A DNA stretch of 64,000 bases from positions 186,001 to 250,000 of the forward strand of contig NZ_NFJT01000002.1 of assembly GCF_002160015.1 (NCBI RefSeq). Reading direction: 5' to 3'. Shown here piece by piece: positions 1-8,193 of this stretch (position 1 is the stretch's first letter; the number at the start of each line of letters is the position of its first letter). A model generated the notes under the pieces. It did no database searches. It saw only the letters and a program-made list of their open reading frames with translations, and was not told where the DNA came from. Made by a program: the position numbers and the translations under genes. This stretch comes from Anaerofilum sp. An201 (GTDB lineage: Bacteria; Bacillota; Clostridia; Oscillospirales; Ruminococcaceae).

Positions 1-1212
1 CTTGCCCAGCATCCGGCGGAAGGTGATCTTCAGGCCCATCGTTTCCAGGTTCAGCCGCATGATGCGCGCCCATTTGTGGACCGGGCCTTTCCGGAACAGG
101 CGTTCCAGCCCGCCGAACAGCTTTGCCAGCACCCGGTTGGCGAAGCCCGGGCGGGGCGGCGGCGTGTTGATCTGGTGCAGGCGTTTTTCGGCGGTGGCGA
201 CGGCGTTCAGGATGCCGTCCACATCGCATCCCTTCACTGCGCCCACCAGCGGCGCGTATTCCGGCGGGATATAGTTGGCCTCGTCAAACGACTTGACCGC
301 CTCCGGATAGGACAGCATCCGCATCACCTCGCGGCGGCATTCGTCCAGCTCCTGCACATCCTGCGGATGCGGCAGCATGTTCAGGCTCTTGATGCACTGG
401 CCCACACAATAGTTGGCCAGCGCCTGCGCGGCGGGTTTGGTCATCTCCCCCTCGCTCTCGCACAGACGGCGCAGCGCCATCACCTGGCGCATCTGGTTTT
501 CCACCAGATTGGGCTTATGGCTGCGCGCCAGCGAGGCGTGCTGGAAGTGCCACAGGTAATAGTACAGCGGCTGCGAGATGAGCGCCGCACGGCGGCAGCG
601 GGAGTAGTATTCGATGTTGAACATGCAGTCCTCGCCGTAGGACATATCCAGCGGGAATTCCAGTCCGTTTTCCCGGATGATGGAGGTGCGGTAGATGCGG
701 TTGCAGGGGCCTTCCATACAGCAGGTTTCCCAGAACAGGCGCGCCATATTCTGGATGAACAGTGGGCGGACCATCACGCAGAAATGCCCCAGCGGGCGGC
801 AGGAGAACTGGTGGGTGGCCTTGTATCCGCCGTTCTCCCCCTGCTGCTCCACCACCTGGATGCCGCAGATGGCGATGTCGGCGTCGCAGAAGCGCAGCGT
901 TTCCAGCAGCTTGCCGGTGAAATCGGGCGAGACCACGTCGTCGCTGTCCACGAACTGGATAAACTCGCCCTGTGCGGCCTGCATGCCGGCGTTGCGCGCC
1001 GCGCTGACGCCGCTGTTTTCCAGCGTCAGCACACGCACCCGGCTGTCCAGCGCGGCGTAGCGGCGGCAGATCTCCAGAGAGCCGTCGGTGCTGCCGTCGT
1101 TCACCAGGATCAGCTCGAGGTCGCGGAAGGACTGCTTGAGGATGGAGTTGATGCACCATCCCAGATAGTTTTCGGCATTGTATACCGGAACGATCACACT
1201 TACGGTTGGCAT
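1..1212 (-). CDS. GT2 family glycosyltransferase, 3' end cut by window edge
   Basis: This gene starts at 1212 (MPTVSVIVPVYN) and is still open after 404 codons at the left edge, so its C-terminus is missing. The first ~110 residues form a GT-A nucleotide-sugar fold: the opening beta-strand, then VNDGSTDGS, NSGVSAARNAG and the metal-binding VDSDD motif. Such enzymes move a sugar from an NDP donor to a growing glycan at the inner membrane face. It is the last visible gene of a minus-strand set that also has two more GT2 enzymes and a UDP-GlcNAc 2-epimerase, with a 13-nt gap to the gene upstream, so it probably helps build a capsule or wall polysaccharide. The donor and linkage cannot be read from the sequence. 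Beyond residue ~230 no familiar domain is seen. Confidence 0.9.
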   Translation of the reverse strand, partial: MPTVSVIVPVYNAENYLGWCINSILKQSFRDLELILVNDGSTDGSLEICRRYAALDSRVRVLTLENSGVSAARNAGMQAAQGEFIQFVDSDDVVSPDFTGKLLETLRFCDADIAICGIQVVEQQGENGGYKATHQFSCRPLGHFCVMVRPLFIQNMARLFWETCCMEGPCNRIYRTSIIRENGLEFPLDMSYGEDCMFNIEYYSRCRRAALISQPLYYYLWHFQHASLARSHKPNLVENQMRQVMALRRLCESEGEMTKPAAQALANYCVGQCIKSLNMLPHPQDVQELDECRREVMRMLSYPEAVKSFDEANYIPPEYAPLVGAVKGCDVDGILNAVATAEKRLHQINTPPPRPGFANRVLAKLFGGLERLFRKGPVHKWARIMRLNLETMGLKITFRRMLGK

Positions 1213-1225
1213 TGGTCTTCCCCCT

Positions 1226-2185
1226 TTACTGCTGTTTGTCGCGCATCTGGCCGTATGCTTTCAGGCCGTTGTCCCGCAGAAGCTGCAGTTGGAGCAGATA
1301 GACGGGAGAAACCGGATGGGACTCGAAATACACCGCGTCCTCGGCGGCCATCGCCAGCACGGCGTCCACCTTCGGGCCGGCGATCCGGTTCCGGTAGCAC
1401 TGGTACAGGCGGTCGAGCAGGACCCAGCAGTAGACGTTGTTGTCCTGCTCTTCCAGCTCGTCGAAGCCGAAGTGGTGCAGGAACTCGCGCCGCTCGCGCA
1501 GGGCAAAGCAGCTGTCGAGGTTGGCCTCGCGGAAGGCCTCGCCGGTGATGCTGTCGGTGCGGCTGCGGTCGTAGTTGTATTTGGACACGTCCAGATACAC
1601 CAGCTTTTTGGCGGCGGCAAAGAATTTGTAGGTGGTGAATTCGTCCTCGTGCAGCCATCCCTCGGGGTAGCGGGTGCTGCCGATGACGCTGCGGTGGTAC
1701 AGCTTGTTCCAGGCCACCGGCTTGAAATGCTTCCACTCCAGGATGCCGCGGATGGCCTCGGAAGGGCCGGCCTCGATCACCCCGGCGGTGCAGGGCGTCT
1801 CCTCCGTCACCGTGTCGCGGTAGATGCTGCGGTAACTGCACTCGGCGATCTGGGCGCCGTGCGCGGTGCACAGGCGGTGCAGCTGCTCGAACATGTCGGC
1901 GTCCAGCCAGTCGTCGCTGTCCACAAAGGCGAGGTATTCGCCCGCGGCGGCCTCGATGCCGGCGTTGCGCGCGCTGGACAGGCCGCCGTTCGGCTTGTGG
2001 ATGACCTTCACCCGAGGATCGGCGGCGGCGTATTCGTCGCAGATGGCGCCGCACCGGTCGGGCGAGCCGTCGTCCACCAGGATCACCTCGAGGTCGGAAA
2101 AGGTCTGGGACAGAATCGAATCCACACAGCGGCGCAGATAGCGCTGCACGTTATATACAGGGACGATCACACTGATCTGTGGCAT
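1226..2185 (-). CDS. GT2 family glycosyltransferase
   Basis: The protein has 319 residues and starts at the ATG at 2185 (MPQISVIVPVYN) behind an AAGGAG site. An in-frame opening runs far upstream, but that part overlaps wecB and has no ribosome site. GT-A motifs are clear: VDDGSPD, NGGLSSARNAG and the metal-binding VDSDDWLD. The C-terminal half carries WNKLYHRSVIG and HEDEFTTYKFF, blocks shared almost word for word with the gene at 3339-4373. The two are therefore tandem paralogues separated by wecB. The likely role is addition of one sugar during surface polysaccharide synthesis at the cytoplasmic membrane. The acceptor is unknown. It is 11 nt from wecB and surely in the same transcript. Confidence 0.93.
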   Translation of the reverse strand: MPQISVIVPVYNVQRYLRRCVDSILSQTFSDLEVILVDDGSPDRCGAICDEYAAADPRVKVIHKPNGGLSSARNAGIEAAAGEYLAFVDSDDWLDADMFEQLHRLCTAHGAQIAECSYRSIYRDTVTEETPCTAGVIEAGPSEAIRGILEWKHFKPVAWNKLYHRSVIGSTRYPEGWLHEDEFTTYKFFAAAKKLVYLDVSKYNYDRSRTDSITGEAFREANLDSCFALRERREFLHHFGFDELEEQDNNVYCWVLLDRLYQCYRNRIAGPKVDAVLAMAAEDAVYFESHPVSPVYLLQLQLLRDNGLKAYGQMRDKQQ

Positions 2186-2196
2186 ATTGGTTCTCC

Positions 2197-3315
2197 TTAT
2201 TGCTGGTTGAAATACTCCAGGATGTGCCCGGTGATGCGGCGGCTGGCATGGCCGTCGCCGTAGGGGTTTTGGGCATGCGCCATCGCGCGGTAGGCGGCGG
2301 GGTCGTCCAGCAGATGTGAAACGGCGGCCGCGATGGCTTCGGTCTCCACGCCCACCACGCGGGCCGTGCCCGCCTCCACCGCTTCGGGGCGCTCGGTCTC
2401 GGTGCGCATCACCAGCACCGGCTTGCCCAGGTGGGGCGCTTCCTCCTGCAGGCCGCCGCTGTCGGTGAGCACCAGCGTGCAGCGCGCCATCATGTTGTGC
2501 ATCTCCACCACGTCCAGCGGGTCGATCAGCAGGATCTGGCGGTGGCCGCCCAGCATCCGCTGCACCGGCTCGCGCACGGCGGGATTGGGGTGCACCGGGT
2601 AGACGAACCGCAGAGCGGGGTAGCGGCTGCACAGCTCCAGCACCGCCCGGCAGATGTTTTCCAGCGGGCTGCCCAGATTCTCGCGGCGGTGGGCGGTCAT
2701 CAGAACCAGCGGGCCGGTGTGCTGCACCGCCTCGCGCAGCACCGGGCTTGCAAACCGATAATCCGGGCGCACGGTGGTGGCAAAGGCGTCGATCACCGTG
2801 TTGCCGGTGATATAGACGTGGTCCCGCACGCCCTCGGCGGCCAGTGCGGCGGCGTTGCGCGCGGTGGGGGCAAAGTGCAGATCGGCCAGGCGGCTGGTGA
2901 GCACGCGGTTCATCTCCTCCGGGAAGGGGGAGTATTTGTTGTGGGTGCGCAGGCCGGCCTCCACGTGGCCCACCCGCGTCTGGGTGTAGAACGCGCCCAG
3001 CGCGGCGGCAAAGGAGGTGGTGGTGTCGCCGTGCACCAGCACGATGTCCGGCTTGCGGCGCGCGATCACCTCCCCCACCCCCTCCACCACCCCGGTGGTG
3101 ATGGAGGCGAGGGTCTGGCGCGCTTTCATGATGTTGAGGTCGTCGTCCGGCGTCACACCGAACACCTCCAGCACCTGGTCCAGCATCTGGCGGTGCTGGC
3201 CGGTGACGCAGACGAGGCTTTCGACGCCGGGCGTAGCCGCCAGCTCGCGCACCAGCGGACACATCTTGATGGCCTCCGGGCGGGTGCCGAAGACAGACAT
3301 TACCTTGATGGGCAT
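2197..3315 (-). CDS. wecB: UDP-N-acetylglucosamine 2-epimerase (non-hydrolysing)
   Basis: This 372-residue enzyme interconverts UDP-GlcNAc and UDP-ManNAc, supplying ManNAc for wall teichoic acid, linkage units or capsule. The start at 3315 (MPIKVMSVFGTRPEAIK) gives the usual family length. Diagnostic blocks appear in order: GTRPEAIK (~10-17), HGDTTTSFAAAL (~95), HVEAGLRT (~120), PEEMNR, MTAHRREN (~205) and SDSGGLQEE (~285), the last two lining the UDP site. It is cytoplasmic. It lies between two paralogous GT2 genes with gaps of 11 and 23 nt, which argues that one of these transferases uses ManNAc or a derivative. No UDP-ManNAc dehydrogenase is seen in the window. Confidence 0.96.
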   Translation of the reverse strand: MPIKVMSVFGTRPEAIKMCPLVRELAATPGVESLVCVTGQHRQMLDQVLEVFGVTPDDDLNIMKARQTLASITTGVVEGVGEVIARRKPDIVLVHGDTTTSFAAALGAFYTQTRVGHVEAGLRTHNKYSPFPEEMNRVLTSRLADLHFAPTARNAAALAAEGVRDHVYITGNTVIDAFATTVRPDYRFASPVLREAVQHTGPLVLMTAHRRENLGSPLENICRAVLELCSRYPALRFVYPVHPNPAVREPVQRMLGGHRQILLIDPLDVVEMHNMMARCTLVLTDSGGLQEEAPHLGKPVLVMRTETERPEAVEAGTARVVGVETEAIAAAVSHLLDDPAAYRAMAHAQNPYGDGHASRRITGHILEYFNQQ

Positions 3316-3338
3316 GAGTTCCTCCACAAAAAACGGAT

Positions 3339-4373
3339 TCAGCCGCCCAGACGGCTGCGGATGCGCTGCCACAGCGAGGGAGGCGGCGGCGGTTCGGCGG
3401 GGGACTGCGGCGGCCAGCCTGTCTGGCGCTTCGCGCCGAAGGCGTCCAGGCCGGCGGCGGCCAGAAATTCCAGCTGCTTGCGGTAGACCGGCGCCACCGG
3501 GTGGGCGCGGTAGTATTCTGCCTCCTGCAGCGTCTGGGCCAGCAGCTCCTTCGCGCGGGGGTCGTCCGCCAGGCCCGCTTTCCAGCAGCTGTACAGGCGG
3601 TCCAGCAGCACCCAGCAATAGGCGTTGGCGGCGCTTTCGGACAGGGCGGCGTCGCCCCATGTTTCCAGTGCGTCCCGGCGCTGGCGGGCGGCTTCACAGG
3701 CATCCAGCGTCTGGATGCGGAAGGGCGCGGCCATGATGCTGCCGGCGCGGGTGCGGTTGTAGCTGTATTTGGGCTGGTCGATATACACCAGGCGCTGCGC
3801 GTTTGCAAAAAAGCGCCAGGTGGTGAACTCGTCCTCATGCAGCTTGCCCACCGGATAGCGCACATTCCCGATCACGCTGCGGTGGTAGAGCTTGTTCCAG
3901 GCCATCGTGCAGAAATCGGTCCAGTCCAGCATGCCGCGAATGGCGCGCGCAGGGTCGGCCACCAGCACCCGGCCGGTGGCTTCGGTGGCGTTCTCCACCC
4001 GGTCCGGCCAGACATTGCGATAGCTGCACTCGGCGATCTGGGCGTCGTAGCGCCGGCAGGCGTCCAGCAGAAGCTGCAGCATATCCTCGTCGATCCAGTC
4101 GTCGGCGTCCACGAACGCCAGGTATTCGCCCCGGGCGGCTTCGATGCCGGCATTCCGGGCGGCGGCCAGCCCCTGATTGGGCTGGCGGATCACTTTCACG
4201 CGGCGGTCCAGCGCGGCATATTCCGCACAGATCTCGGCACAGCCGTCGGGCGAGCCGTCGTCCACCAGGATCACTTCCAGGTCGGCGGCGCTTTGGCCCA
4301 GCACCGAGTCCACGCACTGGCGCAGGCAGTCTTCCACGCGGTAGATCGGCACGATCACGCTGATCTGCGGCAC
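3339..4373 (-). CDS. GT2 family glycosyltransferase, GTG start
   Basis: I chose the GTG at 4373 (VPQISVIVPIYR) because it follows AAAGGAGG by 8 nt and gives the same N-terminus as its paralogue at 1226-2185. An upstream ATG at 4493 would add 40 unconserved residues. The protein is 344 residues. GT-A motifs are VDDGSPDG, NQGLAAARNAG and VDADDWID, with WNKLYHRSVIG and HEDEFTTWRFF in the second half. The C-terminal ~30 residues are proline- and arginine-rich and may be a loose membrane contact. It is the first gene of the surface glycan operon, about 130 nt downstream of an extended -10 promoter. Its specificity is unknown. Confidence 0.92.
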   Translation of the reverse strand: MPQISVIVPIYRVEDCLRQCVDSVLGQSAADLEVILVDDGSPDGCAEICAEYAALDRRVKVIRQPNQGLAAARNAGIEAARGEYLAFVDADDWIDEDMLQLLLDACRRYDAQIAECSYRNVWPDRVENATEATGRVLVADPARAIRGMLDWTDFCTMAWNKLYHRSVIGNVRYPVGKLHEDEFTTWRFFANAQRLVYIDQPKYSYNRTRAGSIMAAPFRIQTLDACEAARQRRDALETWGDAALSESAANAYCWVLLDRLYSCWKAGLADDPRAKELLAQTLQEAEYYRAHPVAPVYRKQLEFLAAAGLDAFGAKRQTGWPPQSPAEPPPPPSLWQRIRSRLGG

Positions 4374-4504
4374 GGTATTCCCTCCTTTGGGTATGGCTGT
4401 CTCATCGAATAGACGGCACAGCCGGCCATTCTGTTTCATAATTTCAGATGCTGTTATACCATGAAGTACAAGCGGAGCGGATCGGACAGCCATTCTCTTC
4501 GGCT

Positions 4505-4513
4505 ATTATATCA
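4505..4513 (-). promoter_or_regulatory. Extended -10 promoter of the surface-glycan operon
   Basis: On the minus strand TGA-TATAAT lies here, an exact -10 with a TG extension. The matching -35 (CGTGAA at 17 bp) is weak, as is usual for extended -10 promoters. It would give a leader of about 125 nt before the GTG start at 4373. Confidence 0.6.
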
Positions 4514-4574
4514 CAAATCGCGCCGGTTTCACGGAATTTGCGCAATTTTAAGAGAAGTTTCATGTTTTTTACGC

Positions 4575-4613
4575 AAAAAGCGCGGCCCTGTGCCAAAAAC
4601 AGCACAAGGCCGC
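4575..4613 (-). terminator. Intrinsic terminator after telA
   Basis: Read on the minus strand, a stem of GCGGCC-TGTGC pairing with GCACA-GGCCGC is followed by TTTTT. It lies about 20 nt past the stop of the TelA gene and insulates it from the glycosyltransferase operon. Confidence 0.85.
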
Positions 4614-4633
4614 CCACATGTTTTTGCTGTGTG

Positions 4634-5770
4634 TCACCGGCTGGCGCGCAGCAGCTTCTGCTTCAGCTCGGTCTCCATGCGCCCCAGCTCCGCCTCGGCG
4701 GCGCGGCGCTTGGCTTTGCCCTCCTTCTGGATCTTCAGCACCTCGTCCAGCGTGCTGATGAGGCTGGCGTTGGTCTCCTTGAGGGTCTCGATGTCCACCA
4801 CGCCGCGCTCGCTCTCCCGGGCGACGTCGATGGTGCCCTGCTTGAGCGCCTCGGCGTTTTTGCGCAGCAGCTGGTTGGTCATGTCGGTGACCGCGCGCTG
4901 CGCCTTGATCGCCTGCTGGGAATGGGCCAGTCCCAGCGCGATGACCATCTGGCTCTTCCACAGCGGGATGGTGTTCACCAGGGTGGACTGGATCTTCTCC
5001 GCCATCAGGGTGTCGTTGTTCTGCACCAGGCGGATCTGGGGGGCCATCTGGATGCTGACCATCCGGGTGAGCTCCAGGTCGTGCAGCTTCTTTTCAAAGC
5101 GGTCGCACAGGCTGGCGTAGTCGCTGGCGGCCTGGCTGTCCTCGGGGCGGCCGGTCTGCTGCGCTTTCGCGGTGAGGGCGGCCAGCTCGTTGGCGCGGGC
5201 GGATTCCAGCTTCTTTTTGCCGGCCAGGATATACATCGACAGCTCCTTGAAATAGCCCAGGTTGCTCTGGTACATCTGGTCCAGCATGGCCACGTCCTTC
5301 AGCAGCTGCACCTGGTGGTCCTCCAGCGCGCTGCAGATGCGCTCCACGTTCACCTCGGCCCTGTCGTAGCGCGCCTTCATGGCGGTCAGGCGGCTGCCCT
5401 GTCCCTTGAACCAGCCGAACAGGCCGCCTTTCTCCTGCTCGTCGGCCTCAAAGCCCTTCAGCTCGCCCACCAGGCTGGTGATCATCTCGCCCACCTCGCC
5501 CAGGTCCTTCGCGCGCACGTTCTTCAGCGCGGTCTCGGAGAAATCGGCGATCTTCTTCTGGGCGGCCGCGCCGTAGGAGAGGATCTGCTCGCTCTTGCTC
5601 AGGTCGATGCGGGCGGCAAATTCGTCCACCGCCTTGCGCTCCTCGGGCGTGAGCGGCGTTTCCTCCACCACCGCCGGCTGTTCGGGCTGCGGCGCTGGCG
5701 CTGCCGGTACGGCTTCCTCAAACGGCTCCAGCGTGAGGCTGGGCACGGCGGACTTTGTCTGATCGCTCAT
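4634..5770 (-). CDS. TelA/KlaA-family toxic anion resistance protein
   Basis: The protein has 378 residues and matches the TelA family in length and organisation. After a proline-rich N-terminus (residues ~10-40) nearly all of it is charged alpha-helix. Family-like blocks include SLVGELKGF, GLFGWFKGQGSRL, a region near IQMAPQIRLVQNNDTLMAEK and a segment around NTIPLWKSQMVIALG. It has no signal peptide or membrane span, so it is cytosolic. TelA was first linked to tellurite resistance; in Gram-positives it is often found with TerD-type or envelope-stress genes, but no ter genes are nearby. It stands alone with its own promoter at 5839-5867 and a terminator. The family is sure; the biological role here is not. 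Confidence 0.93.
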   Translation of the reverse strand: MSDQTKSAVPSLTLEPFEEAVPAAPAPQPEQPAVVEETPLTPEERKAVDEFAARIDLSKSEQILSYGAAAQKKIADFSETALKNVRAKDLGEVGEMITSLVGELKGFEADEQEKGGLFGWFKGQGSRLTAMKARYDRAEVNVERICSALEDHQVQLLKDVAMLDQMYQSNLGYFKELSMYILAGKKKLESARANELAALTAKAQQTGRPEDSQAASDYASLCDRFEKKLHDLELTRMVSIQMAPQIRLVQNNDTLMAEKIQSTLVNTIPLWKSQMVIALGLAHSQQAIKAQRAVTDMTNQLLRKNAEALKQGTIDVARESERGVVDIETLKETNASLISTLDEVLKIQKEGKAKRRAAEAELGRMETELKQKLLRASR

Positions 5771-5838
5771 GGTGTTTCGCTCCTTTGCTGTATAACTTTC
5801 CCGTAATGCGCCGCCCTTTGCGGCGGTATTCTGGTGCT

Positions 5839-5867
5839 ATTGTAGCATATCCCCCGCTCTGCCGCAA
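5839..5867 (-). promoter_or_regulatory. SigmaA promoter of telA
   Basis: On the minus strand TTGCGG (5862-5867) is 17 bp from TACAAT (5839-5844), which also carries a TG extension. It points at the telA start at 5770. A short dyad (CCGCC-GCAAA-GGGCGG) lies in the leader and has no T-run. Confidence 0.75.
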
Positions 5868-5871
5868 GCCG

Positions 5872-6432
5872 TCACAGCACGCCCAGATGCTCCAACAGGA
5901 TCTTGAGCCCCAGCAGGATCAGGATGATGCCGCCCGCCAGCTCGGCCCAGGACTTGTAGCGGGCGCCGAACCGGTGCCCGATCCACACGCCCAGCATCGA
6001 CAGCGCAAAGGTGACCACGCCGATCAGGCACACCGCGCTCAGCACCGGCACCAGCAAAAACGCAAAGGTCACGCCCACCGCCAGCGCATCGATGCTGGTG
6101 GCGACCGCCAGCACCGCCATCGCGCGGGGCGCCAGGCTGGCGTTGGCCGGCTCCTCCTCCCCGGAGCGGGATTCCCGGATCATGCCGATGCCGATCAGCC
6201 CCAGCAGAACAAAGGCCACCCAGTGGTCCACCGACTGGATCATCTGCTGGAACCCCACGCCCAGCAGATAGCCCGCCAGCGGCATCAGCGCCTGAAACCC
6301 GCCGAACCACAGGCCCACCACCGCCGCCTGGGACAGGCGTGCTTTGGGCATGGCGAGGCCCTTGCACACCGCCACCGCAAAGGCGTCCATCGAAAGGCCC
6401 ACCGCAAGGGCCAGCAGCGAAAACAGATTCAT
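5872..6432 (-). CDS. mntP: Manganese efflux pump MntP
   Basis: This 186-residue membrane protein exports Mn2+ and protects the cell from manganese overload. The start at 6432 ([20 protein letters not shown]) follows GGAGG. Six hydrophobic segments are visible, and the two half-repeats each carry the conserved acidic motif: GLSMDAFAV (~12-20) and [10 protein letters not shown] (~112-121). Those aspartates are the metal-transport residues known for the family. The gene follows a yybP-ykoY-type manganese riboswitch and terminator (6469-6606), so high Mn2+ should switch it on. It is monocistronic between telA and a MATE gene. Identification is secure because protein and riboswitch agree. Confidence 0.97.
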   Translation of the reverse strand: MNLFSLLALAVGLSMDAFAVAVCKGLAMPKARLSQAAVVGLWFGGFQALMPLAGYLLGVGFQQMIQSVDHWVAFVLLGLIGIGMIRESRSGEEEPANASLAPRAMAVLAVATSIDALAVGVTFAFLLVPVLSAVCLIGVVTFALSMLGVWIGHRFGARYKSWAELAGGIILILLGLKILLEHLGVL

Positions 6433-6468
6433 CGTTCGTCCTCCATCCGTGTGTTTGTGTGCAAACCG

Positions 6469-6527
6469 AAAAAAGAGACCCAAAGACAATACCCCTCTCT
6501 TCTGCATGGATATTGTCCCTGAGTCTC
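6469..6527 (-). terminator. Regulated terminator of the mntP riboswitch
   Basis: A long stem on the minus strand pairs GAGACTCAGGGACAATA with TATTGTCTTTGGGTCTC, using several G-U pairs, and is followed by TTTTTT at 6469-6474. It lies between the riboswitch aptamer and the mntP start and shares bases with aptamer helix P1. Confidence 0.9.
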
Positions 6528-6606
6528 GTTTATTAAGACAGCACCAGATTTTCATCAGAATGTTGACACTGCCACGGGCCTGCGCCCGCAAACTACTCCC
6601 TCAAGG
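6469..6606 (-). ncRNA. yybP-ykoY manganese riboswitch controlling mntP
   Basis: The minus strand carries the class hallmarks GGGAGTAG (6593-6600) and GTCAACAT, with AGAC just before the 3' side of P1. P1 can form between CCTTGAG (6600-6606) and CTCAGGG (6517-6523). The same CTCAGGG strand is needed for the 5' arm of the downstream terminator (6475-6527). Folding of the Mn-bound aptamer therefore competes with termination, giving an ON switch with manganese, as known for mntP-linked members of this class. Confidence 0.92.
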
Positions 6607-6624
6607 GGTGATTCGGTTTGTGCC

Positions 6625-6654
6625 ATCATACCCCGAAACGGGGCGGTTTGTCAA
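6625..6654 (-). promoter_or_regulatory. mntP: SigmaA promoter of the mntP riboswitch transcript
   Basis: A consensus TTGACA (6649-6654) is separated by 18 bp from TATGAT (6625-6630). The spacer holds a perfect 13-bp dyad, CCCCG-TTT-CGGGG, directly between the two hexamers. It could be the remnant terminator of the MATE gene upstream or an operator. Confidence 0.85.
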
Positions 6655-6664
6655 GGCAAACCGG

Positions 6665-7999
6665 TCACAGGGCCTTCCGTTTCCACACCCCGGCAAAATA
6701 GAAGCCCAGCGACATCACCGCCGCGATGCTCCAGCCGATCGGCCACGAGCTCCACACGCCGGTGGGCCCGAACGGTCCGGCCAGCACGAACGACAGGATC
6801 ACCCGCAGCACGAGGTCGGTGAAGGTGGCGGCCATGAACCAGCCCATCGCCCCCGCGCCGCGCAGCACGCCGTCGGCCATCAGCTTGAGCAGGATGACAA
6901 AATAGAAGGGCGACACGATGCGCAGGAATTCCCGGCCGGTCTCCAGCGCGGCGCCGCCCTGGCCCTCCTGCATGAACAGGCGCACCATCGGGCCGTCGAA
7001 GAAGAAATAGGCCACGAAAAAGGGCAGCGCCACGCACACCGCCAGCACCGCCGCCGACCGAAAGCCGGTTTTCACCCGGTGCAGCTTGCCCGCGCCGATG
7101 TTCTGGGCGGTGAAGGTGGACAGGCCGTTGGCCAGCGTGGTGAAGGAGGTGATGGCGAAGGTGTTCAGCTTGATGGCCGCCGAGTAGCCGGCCACCACCG
7201 CCGAACCGAAGCCGTTCACCAGCGTCTGGATGAACAGGTTGCCCACCGAGATGAAGCTCTGCTGCAAAATGCTGGGCACCGCCACCACCGCGATGCGGCC
7301 CAGCATCTGGGCGGAAAACAGCGGGGCTTTTTCGCCGGCGGGCAGCGCCGCGATCCGCTTTGCCAGCACGGCCAGCGACAGAAGGCCCGACGCCCCCTGT
7401 GCGATGAAGGTGGCCCAGGCCACGCCGGCCACCCCCCAGTGCAGCCCCGCCACAAACCACAGGTCCAGCACGACGTTGGCCGCCGACGAGAGGATCAGGA
7501 AGATCAGCGGGGTGCGGGAATCGCCCATCGCGTTGAAGATGCCGGTGCAGATGTTGTACAGAAACAGGAACGCCACCCCGCCCACGTAGATGTCCAGATA
7601 CAGCTTGCCGTCGGCAAAGATGTTGGCGGGGGTCCGGATGAGGCGCAGCAGCGGCGCGCCGAAGAGAAAGCCGGCCGCCATCAGCACCACGCTCAGCACC
7701 GCGCAGGTGATGCAGGTGGTGGACACGGCGGTCTTCATACGGCGGTAGTCCCGCGCGCCGAACGCCTGCCCGATGACCACGCTGCAGCCGATGTTGCAGC
7801 CCATCGCCACCGCGATGAACAGCATGGTGATGGGATAGCTGGCGCCCACGGCGGCCAGCGCGTCCTCCCCGGCAAAGCGGCCGGCGATCATGCTGTCGGC
7901 GATGTTGTAGATCTGCTGGAACATCACGCTGACCAGCATCGGGATGGAGAACAGCCACAGCTTTTTGTGGATGCTGCCCTCGGTGAGATCTGTGCTCAA
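6665..7999 (-). CDS. MATE-family multidrug/cation exporter, TTG start
   Basis: The protein is a 12-helix antiporter of the DinF/NorM type that would export drugs or metabolites against Na+ or H+. I place the start at TTG 7999 (LSTDLTEGSIHKKLW), 11 nt after AGGAGG. A longer reading from GTG 8041 has no ribosome site, and its first codons overlap the -10 box at 8033-8038. With TTG the length is 444 residues, usual for the family. Typical blocks are FSIPMLVSVMFQQIYNIADS in TM1, GRFAGEDALAAVGASYP, VVIGQAFGARD and LANGLSTFTAQNIGAGK at the start of the second bundle. The substrate is unknown. A second MATE gene lies at 57561-58913 but is only distantly similar. Confidence 0.93.
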   Translation of the reverse strand: MSTDLTEGSIHKKLWLFSIPMLVSVMFQQIYNIADSMIAGRFAGEDALAAVGASYPITMLFIAVAMGCNIGCSVVIGQAFGARDYRRMKTAVSTTCITCAVLSVVLMAAGFLFGAPLLRLIRTPANIFADGKLYLDIYVGGVAFLFLYNICTGIFNAMGDSRTPLIFLILSSAANVVLDLWFVAGLHWGVAGVAWATFIAQGASGLLSLAVLAKRIAALPAGEKAPLFSAQMLGRIAVVAVPSILQQSFISVGNLFIQTLVNGFGSAVVAGYSAAIKLNTFAITSFTTLANGLSTFTAQNIGAGKLHRVKTGFRSAAVLAVCVALPFFVAYFFFDGPMVRLFMQEGQGGAALETGREFLRIVSPFYFVILLKLMADGVLRGAGAMGWFMAATFTDLVLRVILSFVLAGPFGPTGVWSSWPIGWSIAAVMSLGFYFAGVWKRKAL

Positions 8000-8032
8000 T
8001 ATTTCCACTTCCTCCTGCTTTTTCTGCCAAAC

Positions 8033-8061
8033 AGTATACACCTTTTTTATGCAACTTGCAA
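8033..8061 (-). promoter_or_regulatory. SigmaA promoter of the MATE gene
   Basis: TTGCAA (8056-8061) and TATACT (8033-8038) are 17 bp apart on the minus strand. The promoter lies inside the longest possible reading of the MATE frame and therefore supports the shorter TTG-initiated product. Confidence 0.8.
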
Positions 8062-8134
8062 AACCGCCCCCAAAAATCGTAAAATCGTGCGGATAAAATC
8101 CAAAAACCGCCTATCCCCATCCGGGCGCGGGGTG

Positions 8135-8143
8135 TGGTATACT
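8135..8143 (+). promoter_or_regulatory. Extended -10 promoter of the heparinase-fold lyase gene
   Basis: TGG-TATACT lies 50 nt before the start codon at 8194. No good -35 is present. It is divergent from the MATE promoter, about 75 bp away. Confidence 0.55.
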
Positions 8144-8193
8144 GGTGACACGAATGCCCCTTTACTTTAATTGACGGAAGGAAGGAAACTGGA

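Noticed and set aside
3339-4493. ATG start at 4493 for the glycosyltransferase
   Set aside because: It adds 40 residues unlike any GT2 protein and overlooks the AAAGGAGG-GTG at 4373.
6665-8041. Longer MATE start at GTG 8041
   Set aside because: No ribosome site precedes it and its first codons overlap the -10 box of the gene's own promoter.
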